Shown here in pieces: positions 35,701 through 47,345 of a stretch of 64,000 nucleotides of DNA; within the stretch, counting starts at the first letter, position 1; every line of letters begins with the position of its first letter. This DNA is from Chrysaora quinquecirrha (Eukaryota > Cnidaria > Scyphozoa > Semaeostomeae > Pelagiidae). The position numbers and the translations under genes are program-made. The notes beneath the pieces were generated by a model. That model did not search any database and had not been told where the DNA came from. It worked only from the letters and a program-made list of their open reading frames with translations. Where the stretch lies: the NCBI GenBank assembly GCA_014526335.1, contig JACTAT010000040.1:263565-327564 (forward strand), read 5' to 3'.

Positions 35701-36502
35701 CGATAAAAATTTATTTATTGGTCCGGGGCCCCTTATTTGCACCCCTCCCCCTACTGAAAAACCCTTCAAAAGTATTCTACTAAGCAAACTCAATCCAATA
35801 GACCATTTCCACGAAAGGCCATCGAGACTGAAATTGTTCAAAACTTCAAAACATCGTGTTTTCGATGCTAAAATCGTAGCTACAGGATACACATACAGCG
35901 TGTAAAATGTACTCTGAGTGGAAAGTTTCGCTGCCCTAGGGAATGTGCTATTGATTGTGCGAGCCTTCAAAGGTCCCGATTCTATAAGGGCTTATAACCC
36001 AAACTGGCTCCATTATTTCGTTATGGAGAGCATTGGTCTCCTATTCCTTTCTTATCAGCAAAATCTGACGAAGAGCGAGCTGGAGACCTTCTTTTATAGG
36101 AAGCAAGTTCTTCCTGCAAAAATTGAAAATATTAAGGACATTAAGTAATAAATAATGACTTGGTAATGAACTTTCAAGTCAAAATTCTAGTAGCTAGCCA
36201 ACCATGCCCACATGTTCTTTGAGTGAGCGATTTTGATGTTTGACACAGCTGAATTTCCTTAGCAACACCATCTGCAAGCTAAAAATGCCAACAAAATCTG
36301 TTGCTTTCTCCATCAATTCTGTTATTTCCATTGAACGACTTTGTGGGATATTTATTTTGTTGTAGCTGTTTCTTTCCATAAACCCAAACACAATAATCAC
36401 GAGAAACGTGATAAAACCAGTGGTGATTCCTGAAATTATTAACAAGGGGGCTTCAGGGGCAACGTCAAAATAGAGGGTATTGTTCTTTCTTTCCGTACCC
36501 AT
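32728..36502 (-). CDS. Type II membrane protein with fibrinogen-related domain (three exons)
   Basis: Predicted cell-surface lectin-like receptor; fibrinogen-related domains bind acetylated sugars or proteins in invertebrate immunity. Exons: 36502-36269 (78 codons), 34493-34241 (84 codons plus one base) and 33365-32728 (stop TAG); total 374 residues, phases 0 and 1 agreeing at both junctions. Exon 1 has a hydrophobic stretch (LLIISGITTGFITFLVIIVFGF, about residues 20-41) with no cleavage site, so a type II orientation with the C-terminus outside is likely. Exon 2 is a Cys-poor stalk with EHHHC/DQC motifs. Exon 3 is a full domain: YRDCKEAY, YCDMTTDGGGWTVFQRR, FWLGLEAI, a calcium-loop-like SDNDN, WWHSTDYSSNLN and a C-terminal MKLRR. 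An in-frame ATG at 36601 would add 33 residues; I prefer MGTERK because it places the charged residues before the membrane helix. A further 5' exon cannot be excluded. Confidence 0.88.
35229..35604. mobile_element. TACACG-type terminal-inverted-repeat element (copy 4)
   Basis: Ends TACACGCATTTTTTTATAAGGAA and TTTATGAAAAGAAATGCGTGTA; 376 bp with 'taaggaat...agtact' repeats inside. It lies in intron 1 of the fibrinogen-domain gene. Confidence 0.82.
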
Positions 36503-36602
36503 GTTTTCACCAATGGAAATATAATAGCCAATACTTAAGCAGTCAAGCCAGGGGGTTAATAGAATTGCATGTGTCCCACTATTCATAAACAGCAGCAACA
36601 TC

Positions 36603-37891
36603 AAAAAACCATTCAGCTCTTTGCTCCAAGTAGTTTGAGCGCTTAATATAGACTCAATAGAGATAATTCAGCTCATGTAATAAGTCTAACCGAGGGTCAT
36701 TTCATTTTTCAAAAAAATATATGAGATTTTTGCAAAAACAAAAGGATTTCCAAGGGATTTCTGTGAAAGAAGAGGTTTTGAGCAATGGTGTGCGAGATTT
36801 TTGAGGAGGGAATCTCTCCTTGCGCCAAACCACGTAGACAATTATTAGAAAAGTCTTATAATATTCCTATATATTCATATTTATTTCCTATATTCCATTG
36901 ATAATTCTTATCAATGATAGAGCAAATTCCAATATCTTATGCCTGAAAGCAATGTTTGAGCATAAGGGGGATCCAGCAAAAGGGGAGACCGGAAAACACG
37001 ATATATCACGAGAAATATGCACCTAAAGAATCAAAACAACTCGAAAAATGCTGGGGAAAGATAATTTACTCTGTCAAGATCTTTGCAAATAACGCATAAT
37101 TACTGGGGTATAATTTCAAAAGCAGGGTCAATGCAAAATTATAAAATTACTCTGCCCCCTGAGCCCCTATTACGACAACAAATGGATAAATGGAGTTAAC
37201 TGATTTATATCTGACGGAGATCTCTCTCCATCATCCTTCACAATCATGTCATTGATTTTATCTATTCTACATACAGTTGATATATCTTTCTATTTCACCA
37301 TCATCATATGCAAGAACATCCCAAGGGAGAGTCTGCGTGCAGACTTAACTAGGAAAGGGAAAAGTTGCACCGCGACTTATGACGTTATTAATGTTATTAA
37401 GACGTAACTTGTTTGGATAACGCACATAGCTCACTAGAATGTTCAAGAAAGCGTTTCTGTGTCTACAGATTTCATTGAGAGGTCATTACTCACAAAAAAG
37501 CTTATTCCAACGCGACCAGTATGAACGGAGATTCTATTATCCTTCAATACGAATTGAGGGGGTGGGGGCGAGGAAACCAGTTCTTTCATCGCTGTGGAAA
37601 CCAAATTGATTTCATTGATATATTCAGGTTAATTGAAAGCTAACCCAAGGGGTCACACCAAGATGGCAACCCCTGGTAGGACGAATTCACAAAGATAAAA
37701 ATTCAGATTTGATGATTATGAACCTTTCATCGTATATTTTCAGTCATTAAATTCAAGACTTTTTAATATTAACTTAACAGTGTGGCACTTAGACATCTGC
37801 TTCATTACGGAACTTCTAATACAATTGTCGCATGCATGATATATTTAAGTTTGAAAGTTCCAAAACGTCTCTATAGTATGAAATGATATAA
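36603..37891. other. Spacer between the fibrinogen-domain and WSC/aerolysin-like genes
   Basis: No exon recognised on either strand. The part from about 37620 to 37891 is the 3' flank of the 960-residue gene and is duplicated beside its paralogue at 61085-61277 (shared 'gggatggcaacccc...taggatgaatcacaaagataa...tctgatttgatg'). Confidence 0.6.
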
Positions 37892-40774
37892 TCAATTCAC
37901 ATTAATCGTGCAGTTCTTTCCATCACCAGACATATGTTCACATCCAGAGCCCTTTTCCTTGCCATATAGGTCGGTAACTACGACCCTTATCACATTAGTC
38001 CCTGGATACTTCCAGGTTCCAAAGGCATACATCTCTCTGTCGGGACCACTGAGAACAGTTGTGACATCTTCGAAGGTTTCAAAACCATTCTCCCATTTGA
38101 TGAAATACTTACCCAATAGCTTGAATACTGCTTTCCATTTGTATTTTATGTCTTCCTTTGTTGAAAGCAAGTTAATCTTGATTTCTGTATTCTGTGGCAC
38201 ATCAATTGAAACTTCAGTATTATCGGATGTCTCAGTTGTTTTTTCTGTGCTGCGTTCCACGCTGAACGATGATGATGATGAAATTTCAGTTTCAAATGCT
38301 GTAGTTGCTGTTGTACCGAACGCTCCAACTTCAAACTCTACCGATGCTCCAACAGAAACGGACGTTTCAAAACCAGATCCAATTGAGAAAGAAGAAGATG
38401 TAGAAATGGTAGCTGTCAACGACTTTTTGCAATTGTATGTACGGGTTTTTGCACCGCATATCACAGGACTGAAATTATCGACTTGTTTCGGTTTTCCAAC
38501 ATTAAGAGGAGTCTTGTCTTCGATGCTGAATGAAACAGCGTTCAATTTCAACATATTCTTGCGGTTAGACAGTGCCTTGCATTTGAACGTTTTACTCGTT
38601 GGTGATTTATCCATTGCATTCATCGTGCATTGTTTGTACTCATCAGCTGTATCCTTAACATTGATTGTAAAATCTGGCCTTTCTATGAACGACTGACCGC
38701 TGTTATTTCCCATTTTACAGCATTTGATTTCTCTCAAGCAAGTAAGTTCGTCACAGGAATATCTAGATAAACCTGCGAGGTAGTAACCACTACGACATTT
38801 CGTCCAACCTTCAGATCCTTTATCAATTGAGCTCCTGGGATCATGAGTGTAGCATTTACCCCATTGCTCTTCTTGCGATATCGGTCGACAACATTTAAAT
38901 GTCTCTATGCTATCTAATTTATTTCCATATGATCTGTAAAGCGCATTCATGTAGTATCCAATTTTGCATGTCGACCACCCCTCATGATTAAAACTGCTTG
39001 ACACGTCCTCATCATAGCATGTATGATCATTTGCTGAAGCGAACAAGTATTTTGGTGCATCAAAGCATTCAGCCTTTCGAATATCGTCGATGTATTTATA
39101 GAACATCTCAAAGCGAGGTGTCCATATTCCAGTCATGTATCTACCTTTTCCACACGTTGACCAGCCCGGAAGACTCATTGAAGCTTCCCAATCGGCTTCA
39201 TGGCTTTGAGATATAGATTCAGACTCAGATACAGACGACTGACTGTTGTATTCTCCCATTTTACAGCATTTGAATTCTTCCAAGCAATGCAGTCTATTGC
39301 AGTCATTTCTAAACAAGCCTGCAAGGTAATGACCACTACGACATTTCGTCCATCCTCTCCTGTCAAATGATACCTGAGCATTATGAGTGTAGCATTTACC
39401 CCATTGAATTTTTTGCGATTTCGGACGACAACATTTAAATTTTTTTATGTCATCTAAATCATATTGATTTGATATGAAAAGCCCATTCATGTAGTATCCA
39501 ATTCTGCATTTCGACCATCCCTTACGATTAAAACTGCTGGACACATCCTCGTCATAGCATGTATGATCATTTGCTGAAGAGAACAAGTATTTTGGTGCAT
39601 CGAAGCATTCAGCCTTTTGAATTTTGTAGATGTTTTCATAGCTATCATCATAGTCAGATCTCCACATTCCGGTCATGTATCTACCTTTTCCACACGTTGA
39701 CCAGCCCCGACGTTTCATTGAAGCGGTCCAGTCGGCTCTATGGCCTGGAGTTTTAGATTCAGACGCAAATACATACGACTGACTGTCGTATTCTCCCATT
39801 TTACAGCATTTGAATTCTTCCAAGCAATACAGTTCATTACAATCATTTCTATTCAAGCCTGCAAGATAATGACCACTACGACATTTCGTCCATCCTTTGT
39901 TGTTAAATGATTTGGAAGCATCATGAGTGTAGCATTCACCCCATTGATTTTTTTGCGATTTCTGTCGACAACATTTGAATGTCTCTATGCTATCTAATTT
40001 ATTTCCATTGGATCTGTAAAGCGCATTCATGTAGTATCCATTTTTGCATGTCGACCACCCCTTACGATTAAAACTGCTTGACACGTCCTCATCATAGCAT
40101 GTCTGATTATATACTGAAGGGAACAAGTAGTTTGGTGCTTCAACGCATTCAGCCTTTTCAATTCTTCCGATTCTTTCATCCCCACTCCTATAGTCATGTC
40201 TAAACATACCGGTCATGTATCTACCTTTTCCACACGTTGACCAGCCCCGACGATCCATTGCAGCTCCCCAGTCGGCTTCATGGCTTGGAGGACCTGAAAC
40301 TATTGCAAAACTTTTCACGTGATCACGATATCCAGATTCAGTTTGCCACTTATGAGCGAGTCGTCTAAGGATTTGCTTTGCAACATCTATGTTACCAACA
40401 ACACTTACAGAGTATGCATTAGGCCCACCACAACAGCTTTGTGGACTGTAACATGCTGTATATGATCGACATCTGGTGCTACATTCACTTTTCTTAGTTT
40501 TGTTGCCTTTTGGGTAGATATTTCCACAGTAACATTGGTTTCCTTGCGTTGCAGCCAATATGAAGCCTTTAGCTCTGCACATCCTTTGGCAACAAAGATT
40601 AGAGCTTCTATCTTCCATGGGCGTCGGGCTTCCAGAATTTGCAAATGAGGAAAAGCAGCCTTCCACTTCGTATTCATCAGGCGATCGCTTGTTAACTCCA
40701 ATGTCTTTAGATGCAGTTGCTGCTGTAAATTGCCAGTGGGCCACCACCAGCATAGTGGCGTATAGAGTAAACAT
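37892..40774 (-). CDS. Secreted WSC / Cys-rich repeat / aerolysin-like protein, 960 aa
   Basis: Single-exon coding region. Residues 1-21 form a signal peptide; a Lys-Arg at 29-30 is a likely propeptide cut. A WSC domain spans about 36-125 (EGCFSSF, GFILAATQGNQCYCGN, CCGGPNAYSV), a carbohydrate-binding type. Residues 168-690 hold three modules at exactly 180-residue spacing (168, 348, 528), each with three Cys subrepeats of the GW(S/T)xCxxGxYMxGL...FKCC type; I cannot name this repeat. Residues 701-960 resemble aerolysin/ETX-MTX2 beta-pore formers: Ser/Thr-rich alternating strands (STSSSFSIGSGFETSVSVGA, then SSSSSFSVERSTEKTTETSD) around a hydrophobic tongue. No catalytic site is expected. An acceptor-like ttttag sits just before the start (about 40786-40791), so a 5'-UTR intron is likely. 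Pore-forming function is inferred from the fold pattern. The paralogue at 61278-62600 lacks the repeats. Confidence 0.9.
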   Translation of the reverse strand: MFTLYATMLVVAHWQFTAATASKDIGVNKRSPDEYEVEGCFSSFANSGSPTPMEDRSSNLCCQRMCRAKGFILAATQGNQCYCGNIYPKGNKTKKSECSTRCRSYTACYSPQSCCGGPNAYSVSVVGNIDVAKQILRRLAHKWQTESGYRDHVKSFAIVSGPPSHEADWGAAMDRRGWSTCGKGRYMTGMFRHDYRSGDERIGRIEKAECVEAPNYLFPSVYNQTCYDEDVSSSFNRKGWSTCKNGYYMNALYRSNGNKLDSIETFKCCRQKSQKNQWGECYTHDASKSFNNKGWTKCRSGHYLAGLNRNDCNELYCLEEFKCCKMGEYDSQSYVFASESKTPGHRADWTASMKRRGWSTCGKGRYMTGMWRSDYDDSYENIYKIQKAECFDAPKYLFSSANDHTCYDEDVSSSFNRKGWSKCRIGYYMNGLFISNQYDLDDIKKFKCCRPKSQKIQWGKCYTHNAQVSFDRRGWTKCRSGHYLAGLFRNDCNRLHCLEEFKCCKMGEYNSQSSVSESESISQSHEADWEASMSLPGWSTCGKGRYMTGIWTPRFEMFYKYIDDIRKAECFDAPKYLFASANDHTCYDEDVSSSFNHEGWSTCKIGYYMNALYRSYGNKLDSIETFKCCRPISQEEQWGKCYTHDPRSSIDKGSEGWTKCRSGYYLAGLSRYSCDELTCLREIKCCKMGNNSGQSFIERPDFTINVKDTADEYKQCTMNAMDKSPTSKTFKCKALSNRKNMLKLNAVSFSIEDKTPLNVGKPKQVDNFSPVICGAKTRTYNCKKSLTATISTSSSFSIGSGFETSVSVGASVEFEVGAFGTTATTAFETEISSSSSFSVERSTEKTTETSDNTEVSIDVPQNTEIKINLLSTKEDIKYKWKAVFKLLGKYFIKWENGFETFEDVTTVLSGPDREMYAFGTWKYPGTNVIRVVVTDLYGKEKGSGCEHMSGDGKNCTINVN

Positions 40775-41824
40775 TGTGGGTTGCTAAAAGACAAAAGTTA
40801 AAAAATCGAGCTTAATTTTTACAAAGATAAGCTTAGAGGTCCTCCACCAGGTCTTCCACCCTAAGGCTGTGGAAAAGACCGTATATGAGATTTTTCAAAC
40901 ACGTGATGCACTATCTAGACATTTTACATCAGTGTCATTTTCTGCTTAGAGAATCAAAACCAGAAAATACAGTTCGCTACTAGCAAATGAGCTGCCCACA
41001 CGATCTACCTTGGAACAAAGCTGGTTGCAGCGATAAATCATTGAACTAAAAAATTAGGCCAAGGGCAGCACAACACGCTCGATGCATCTTGGTGCGACAA
41101 CGTGCTGGGCTATTTAGCTCCTGACAGGCCTAAATTATTCCTTTCAAGCTTATCAAGACATGGGCCGATTCTTCACGAATTGTCTGCTACTAAGTTTTGG
41201 GGCATCTCCTTATGTACATAAATAGTACAAAAATAAAATCTTTTATCGCTGATTTATAATAAAGTTGCATTTTTCCTGCAAATGTTACTTATGTAATTTT
41301 ATCCACGCGGCCGGTTTCCGATCGAATTTTCATTCCCATCCAAGCCGGTTTGAAATATGTAAAAAAGTGTTCTCAATAACATAGGACATGACATCAATTT
41401 CTGTCATACTATTTCATGGCTCTTGATGCGTTTGAATTATGTTTGAATTACGATCTTATGCTGAGGATATCGTGGAAAGAAAAAATATCAAACGAAATAC
41501 TGTTACGTAGAATACAAAGTCAAGAATGTGAACTAAAACCATTAACTACTTCTATCTACTAAGCTACTTAAGTACCAATTAAAGGTTCGCTTGCTGCTCT
41601 TAATTGCATTAATACTATAAACGTTAGAACGAAAAAGGTGCGCTCTTTCTTTTCAAGTGAAATGTCCGTAGTATTTAGCTGAAAATTTTTTCCTTTGATC
41701 GGTAAAAACAAGCAAATTCATACATCCATGAACAGTAACATGTGGATTGCCCCTCACATATATAAGATGGCAATAATATAATAGTATGTGTCACTTAAAT
41801 TTCCGTCGCCCAAATTGTCGTCTT

Positions 41825-41968
41825 TGCAAAAGCTTTAAAGAGACAACAAAAAAGATAGAGACTTCATTTATTACTTGAGGGATACATCTCTGCATCTCAG
41901 CCCTCGTGTATTCAACAACATAACATAACAGCGCATGCGTAACATAAAGATAGGCTGACAACGTCACA
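41825..41968 (-). repeat. Gypsy 3' LTR
   Basis: 144 bp, on the minus strand starting TGTGACGTTGTCAGCC and ending GCTTTTGCA; nearly identical to 46500-46637. It contains 'aataaatgaag', a plausible polyadenylation signal. Confidence 0.85.
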
Positions 41969-42066
41969 CCTTTCCTTCAATAGAAACAAAAATGAATGAA
42001 TAAAAGTAATGTAAAAATAAAAGATAAAAATTAAGAATTGTCTTTTGATATCTTTACAGTTCATTG

Positions 42067-45000
42067 CTAGGAATTATGTCCAGTAAGATAGTCCGGCCAA
42101 ATTACTCTTCTACCACTTCTGGTGACAGTAGGTTTATAGAATTGTAATTGCCTGTGATCAAATCTGGTTTCATCTGAGTCAACGGGTTCTGACTGAGGTT
42201 CCGATTGCTTCTGTACAGCTGTTTGAGGGCGGTGCTCTTCTTGGTTAGGTTGAAACGATACTTCTTGAGTTGGTTGAGATATTGCTTCCTGTTCCGTTGT
42301 TGGGTCTGGGAATGAATCATCTTCATCAACATCATTAAAGGGCTCATTAGTGTGGCGTAAGAACTTTCGATTTCGCCTTAAGATTCTGCCATCTTCTTTT
42401 TTCACGTTGTATGATCGGATATTCACCTGTTCTAGGATGCATCCTTTAGTCCAACGGCCAGTTCGGTCGTTCTGTTTAGGCTTGATCCTGACCACATCAC
42501 CCTTTGTTAATGTGCTGAGTTGTTTCCAACCTCTGTTGAAATACTTTGCCTGCAACTGCTTCCTTTTTTTGAAGATTGTCTTGAACTTCAGGTACAATTT
42601 CTGGTTTCAGGAGTTTCTTGGACATTGGAAGCAGGGTTTTAACTCTTCTGCTGAAGATTCTTTGAAATGGAGAGCTGTTCATTCCCTCTGATGGTGTGTT
42701 TCTCCATTCAAGTAGCGCAAGATAAAAATCGGTGCCAGACTCGGCAGCTTTCTTCATAAGCATTTTGGCAGTCTTGACTGCATTCTCTGCCTTGCCGTTA
42801 CTTTGGGGATATTCTGGAGAGCTAAGTTCCGTAACAAATTCGTAGTCCTCACTGAAGTCTTGGAATTCTTTTGAAGCAAATGGCACATTGTCACTCATAA
42901 GTTTTTCTGGAATACCGTGAGTAGAGAAGTGTCTCTTTAGCTTCTTCTTGATTTCTCCCGCAGTTTTGTGGAAGAGGCGATCTATCTCGAAGTAATTTGA
43001 GTAGCAATCCACTGTGACGAGATAGTTTTTGTTGTTGAATGTGAGAATATCAGCGGCAATAATTTGCCATGGGTAATTTGGAATTTCTCGTGGAATGAGT
43101 GGTTCCTTGGCCTGATTTCTTTGGAATGTGTTACAAGTGTCATACTTGGATATAAAATCGGTCAGATCTTTATTCATGCCAGGCCAGTAAACTGCTTCTC
43201 GTGCTCTCCTAAGGCAGCTCTGTATTCCGGTGTGTGCGACATGCAGTTTCTCTCGGATCTTTTTTCGCAGTTTCTCTGGGATTCAGGGTTTTTTTAACGT
43301 GCAGTTCTACACAAAATGTGCAGTTCTAAAAATGTTTGTGCAGTTCTAAAAGGTAAATTGTGTAGTTGAGAAGCTGGCACAAAACATCATTCACATTATT
43401 TTATGTACTTGTTGCCCTATACCATAATAATGAAAGGTTTGCAAAATAGCAGGTTTCATAATTAGATTTTGCATATTCCAATCACGAAATGACAACAAGA
43501 GCGATTCTAGACCCATAAAATTTAAAAATTTTCTCGGAGAGCATGCCTATACCACCTAACTGAGTGCATTGAGTCATATTTACGTCAACCTTCGTAAATT
43601 CTACTTTCTTCACCTATTGGACTATAAGGATAGTGTGCAGGTCTAAACTTTTCTTAAAAAAACCCTGCTGGGATTATTGCTCTATTACCTTTGAATATCA
43701 CATCATCTTGAGCTGCCAGTTCATCTCTGATGGAGAAATATGGATGGAGACAAACCGGAAGTCTTTGTTTGTCTTCTGGCCATCCACTTAGAATAGTGTG
43801 TTTCAATAGCTGCAGAGTCCTATCACTAGCAGTCTCTCTTTGGATTTCTTTCAACTGGGGCTCTGAGATTGGGAGATGATTTATCATATGAATGGTTTCA
43901 AGCTCTGCTTCAGTTTCTGATTTCGGTCTCTTCTCTGCTGGGAGGTATGCTCGGGACAGTGTATCTGCCAGAACCATGTCTCTGCCAGGCTGATACTTGA
44001 TTTTTACACCATAAGATTGCAGCCTCAGTAAAAGCCTTTGAAGCCTCTTAGGAGCCAATGCTAATGGTTTACTGACAATTGAGACTAGAGGCTTGTGATC
44101 TGTCCAAAGAATAACCTCTCTACCGTATACATAAGTATGGTGATGTTCTACACCAAAGACAAGTGCAAGGAGCTCTTTCTCGATTTGGCTGTAATTCTGT
44201 TCCGCAGCAGTTAGTGCTCTACTTGTATAAGACACTGGGCGACCCTCTTGCATGAGAACGAATCCAAGGCCTTTTGAGGATGCATCACCTTGTCCCTCTG
44301 TAGGTGTCTTCTGATCAAAATACTTGAGAACTGGTGCATCACATATTGCAGTTTTGATGTCAGCAAAGGCCTTATCTTGTAACTCGCCCCACTGCCATGG
44401 TGTATCTTTATGAGTAAGACTTAGCAGAGGTTCACAGGTCTCTGAGAGTTTTGGCAGGAACTTGGCAAGATATTTTACCATGCCAATGAATCTTTGGACA
44501 CCAGCTACATCACTTGGTGCTTGTATCTTTTGTATAGCTTCAACCTTTGCTAAATCTACTTTCAAACCATGTTGGGTTAGGATGTGCCCAATGAAGGAGA
44601 CTTCTGCGCATTTGAATTTGAATTTTTCTTTGTTGAGCTTGATGTTTTTCTCTTGGCAGTGCATTAAGAGAGCAAGCAGATTCTCATCATGGTTTCTAAC
44701 AGCAGCTTCGTATGTCTCTCCTTTTCCAGTGATGAGGGCATCATCAGCAACAGCGTATACACCAGACAGTCCTTCAATACACTGGTCAAATTTGCGCTGG
44801 AAGTGTTCAGAAGCCGGTTTAATACCAAAAGGCATCCGGAGGTACCTCCAACGACCCCAGGGTGTCTGAAATGTTGTGAGCATGCTTGACTCTTCATCAA
44901 GTTCGATTTGAAGATATCCTTATTTCAGGTCAATTTTGCTGAATACTTTGGCGCCTTCTAATTCTGGTAAGACATCATCTTTCAATGGTAAAGGATAGTG

Positions 45001-45990
45001 ACTTCGCTTCAAAGCTTTGTTCAGATGCTGTGGGTCAATACAGACACGGAGTTTTCCATTGGGTTTTTCTGCGATGACCAGATTTGATACCCAATCCGTC
45101 GGATCAGTGACCTTTTTGATGACCTGTAGCTGCTCTAATCTCTCGAGTTCTTCTTTGAGCTTAGCTTTGAGGGCAATAGGTACCCTACGAGGTGGCATAA
45201 CAACAGGGGGCTGTGACTCATCAATGTCTAAGTGTAGCTTGCCAGGCATTTTGCCAAGTCCTTCAAAGACAGACCCAAACTGATGATTTATGTTCTCTAT
45301 GGTGACTGTAGTATCAGTGGTGGCTGTCATAACAGTGGCAGTGGCATCAACTTGTTGGACTGGACATTGTAGACCTCTTGATACAAAGCGACTGGAGCTA
45401 TCTGAGATATTCTCATAATTGACTGCCAAAAGACCCATCTTTTGGGCAGCATTAGCTCCTAACAAAGGTATATAGTCTCCCTGCACAACCACAAACCTGA
45501 CCGTGTACTCACTATTGTTCTTTGGATTGACCAATTTAACCCGACAAGTACCAGCTATAGGCAATAAGGCTGTACTGTACATGCGTAGAGAGTTAGTGGA
45601 TTTTTCAATATTGGTGCCTGGAGGAACAAATTGTTCTGGGAGAACATTACAAGTTGCACCGGAGTCAAGCTGGAAGGAGACTTGTTTGTCATGAACAATC
45701 ATTGTGTCAAAAATTTTGTTCTTAGGAGGAACCTTGGACACTGCATTTATCTCTAAATTGTTGTCAGGAGAAATTTCAACAATAAGAATTTCTTCATCAC
45801 TAGAGAGGGTTTCTTCTCTTACAGTGTGAATCTTTTTAGCAGAAAAGGTATCTCTCTTACCTTGAGATTTAGATGCGGTACATTTTTCTTTAAAGTGGTT
45901 TCTCTTTCCACAGCTAGAGCAAACTTGTCCATAGGCTGGACAGTAATCCTTGTTTCTTTTATGACTTTGTCCACAAAATTTGCAGTGTGA
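42067..45990 (-). pseudogene. pol: Gypsy nucleocapsid-pol: protease, reverse transcriptase, RNase H, integrase
   Basis: Domain order on the minus strand: two Cys-rich zinc knuckles (about 45985-45880), aspartic protease with DSGATCNVLP (about 45655), reverse transcriptase with the active-site core appearing as AVADDAL (about 44750), RNase H with TDHKPLV (about 44100), integrase with an HHCC zinc finger and a central DDE-type core (43250-42600), and a Gypsy-type C-terminal region with KGDVVRIKP (about 42500). The order RT-RNaseH-integrase defines Ty3/Gypsy. Breaks: nonsense codon at 44920-44922, the 384-bp insertion, and a frame change near 42566. Codons on either side of each break otherwise stay in register, so damage is recent or limited. 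Confidence 0.92.
43284..43667. mobile_element. hAT-type non-autonomous element inside Gypsy pol
   Basis: 384 bp with ends CAGGGTTTTTTTAA and TTAAAAAAACCCTG, flanked by a perfect 8-bp direct duplication ctgggatt (43276-43283 and 43668-43675), the hallmark of hAT transposition. The left end repeats 'gtgcagttcta' three times. Removing the element plus one duplication (392 bp) would put the flanking pol frames in register, consistent with a single clean insertion. Confidence 0.93.
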
Positions 45991-46499
45991 TATGAAAGCT
46001 CTGTTATCTTCTCTCTTAGTGTTCTTTGTCTGCCAACATAGTGTACCAAAGGATCATCATTGTCAGTAGGACCTGCCATGGCCCTAGCTTGGGCAGTAGT
46101 GGTTTCTGCAGCTCTGCATAAATCAATGCATTTTGAGAGTGTCAGCTTTGGTTCTTGTAGCAATTTTCGTCTTACTGCATTATTGTGAATTCCACAGACT
46201 ATTCTGTCACGGATCAATTCATCGCGGAGAGTGCTAAAGGCACAGGTGGCAGCTAAGGCTCGCAAAGAGTTAGCGTAGGCTTCGAAGGATTCAGTAGGCT
46301 CTTGCTTGCGGTTGTTGAATTTGTATCGTTCATTAATAACATTAGTTTCACCAATACAGTAAGTGTTCCATAAATCAAGAATTTTGGCAATATTTTGACG
46401 TTCACTGTCATCCTGATACGGAAGTGCATTGTGTATGGTGAGAGCTTCAGGGCCAATACAAGTGATGAATGTAGCTACTCGAAAATTATCAGGCTTAGA
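45990..46499 (-). pseudogene. gag: Gypsy gag, N-terminally truncated
   Basis: Capsid-like coding on the minus strand: 'KPDNFRVATFITCIGPEA' begins within a few bases of the right LTR, followed by an SFEAYANSLRALA region and a RAAETTTAQAR region. The frame changes near 46020, just before the zinc knuckles. The expected matrix-side N-terminus is missing. Confidence 0.85.
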
Positions 46500-46637
46500 T
46501 GTAAAAGCTTTAAAGAGACAACGACAAAGATAGAGACTTCATTTATTACTTGAGGGATACATCTCTGCATTTCAGTCCTCGTGTATTCAACCACATAACA
46601 AACAGCGCATGCGCAACGATAGGCTGACAACGTCACA
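46500..46637 (-). repeat. Gypsy 5' LTR
   Basis: 138 bp, TGTGACGTTGTC...GCTTTTACA on the minus strand, with TG...CA ends. It differs from the other LTR at several sites and by small indels. No tRNA-complementary primer-binding site follows it. Confidence 0.85.
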
Positions 46638-47345
46638 GCAGAATATTTTGAGAGAATCATAGCCAACCCTTAAGACCTTAAGGAGGAGAGGAAGACAGGA
46701 AGAAGATTTTAAGCCCAGCTATAGTTTCGCGTAGTATGTTTATTAAAACCCTTGTACACTACGAAGGGTTTTTTCAAATAATCGAAAAACTCAAACTCAA
46801 CCTGCAAAGTTTCAATATTCGTTCTTACACTTTTAAATTCTAGCTACATCAGATAGTCAGATAAGAAGAAATGATTTTCTTTCTCAATACAAGAGATGAT
46901 AAAACACTTCATTTCATTTATTCATGATGTCAATTCTGTTTACGGTTTTGGGCACCACCCGCCAAAAATCAATTGTATGCATTTGACCAACACCCGCTTA
47001 AAGCAACAAACACTGACCACGATCATCAGAGTTATTCTTTCTCACCAGGGTGCTCTTTAAAAAAATGTACTGCCTGATTTTGAAAGCAAGAACAAAGCTG
47101 ATATTCTCCCTGAGAATATGGTTGAATGATACGCCTCCTTTTTAGTTAGCATTAGTTCAGTTAGGTAGTCCTGAGCAGTTTTTCGCCTATACATGTTTAT
47201 CTTAGCACCCTCTTAGCATCTTTATTCACATAATTTTGTTGCAATAACGCAAATACAGATGGCAGTTTTACGAGCCCTGAAAATAGCTAACTACATCTTT
47301 TCACCCTTAAACTCTAAACTCTTTATCTTTAAGTCTAGCTATCTG

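Larger units (their letters stand above)
41825..46637 (-). mobile_element. Broken Ty3/Gypsy LTR retrotransposon
   Basis: About 4.8 kb with two short LTRs, gag and pol on the minus strand. Defects: gag begins directly at the inner edge of the right LTR, with no primer-binding site and no gag N-terminus; a gag frame change near 46020; an in-frame TAA at 44920-44922 in reverse transcriptase; an hAT-type insertion at 43284-43667; and a frame change in a run of eight T at about 42563-42570. No target duplication is seen at the outer edges. It lies inside the tandem array. It cannot encode an intact polyprotein. Confidence 0.93.

Noticed and set aside
37908..38696. 262-codon plus-strand open frame opposite the 960-residue gene
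   Set aside because: It is the antisense shadow of the conserved aerolysin-like region; the same shadow appears at 61288-61836 opposite the paralogue.
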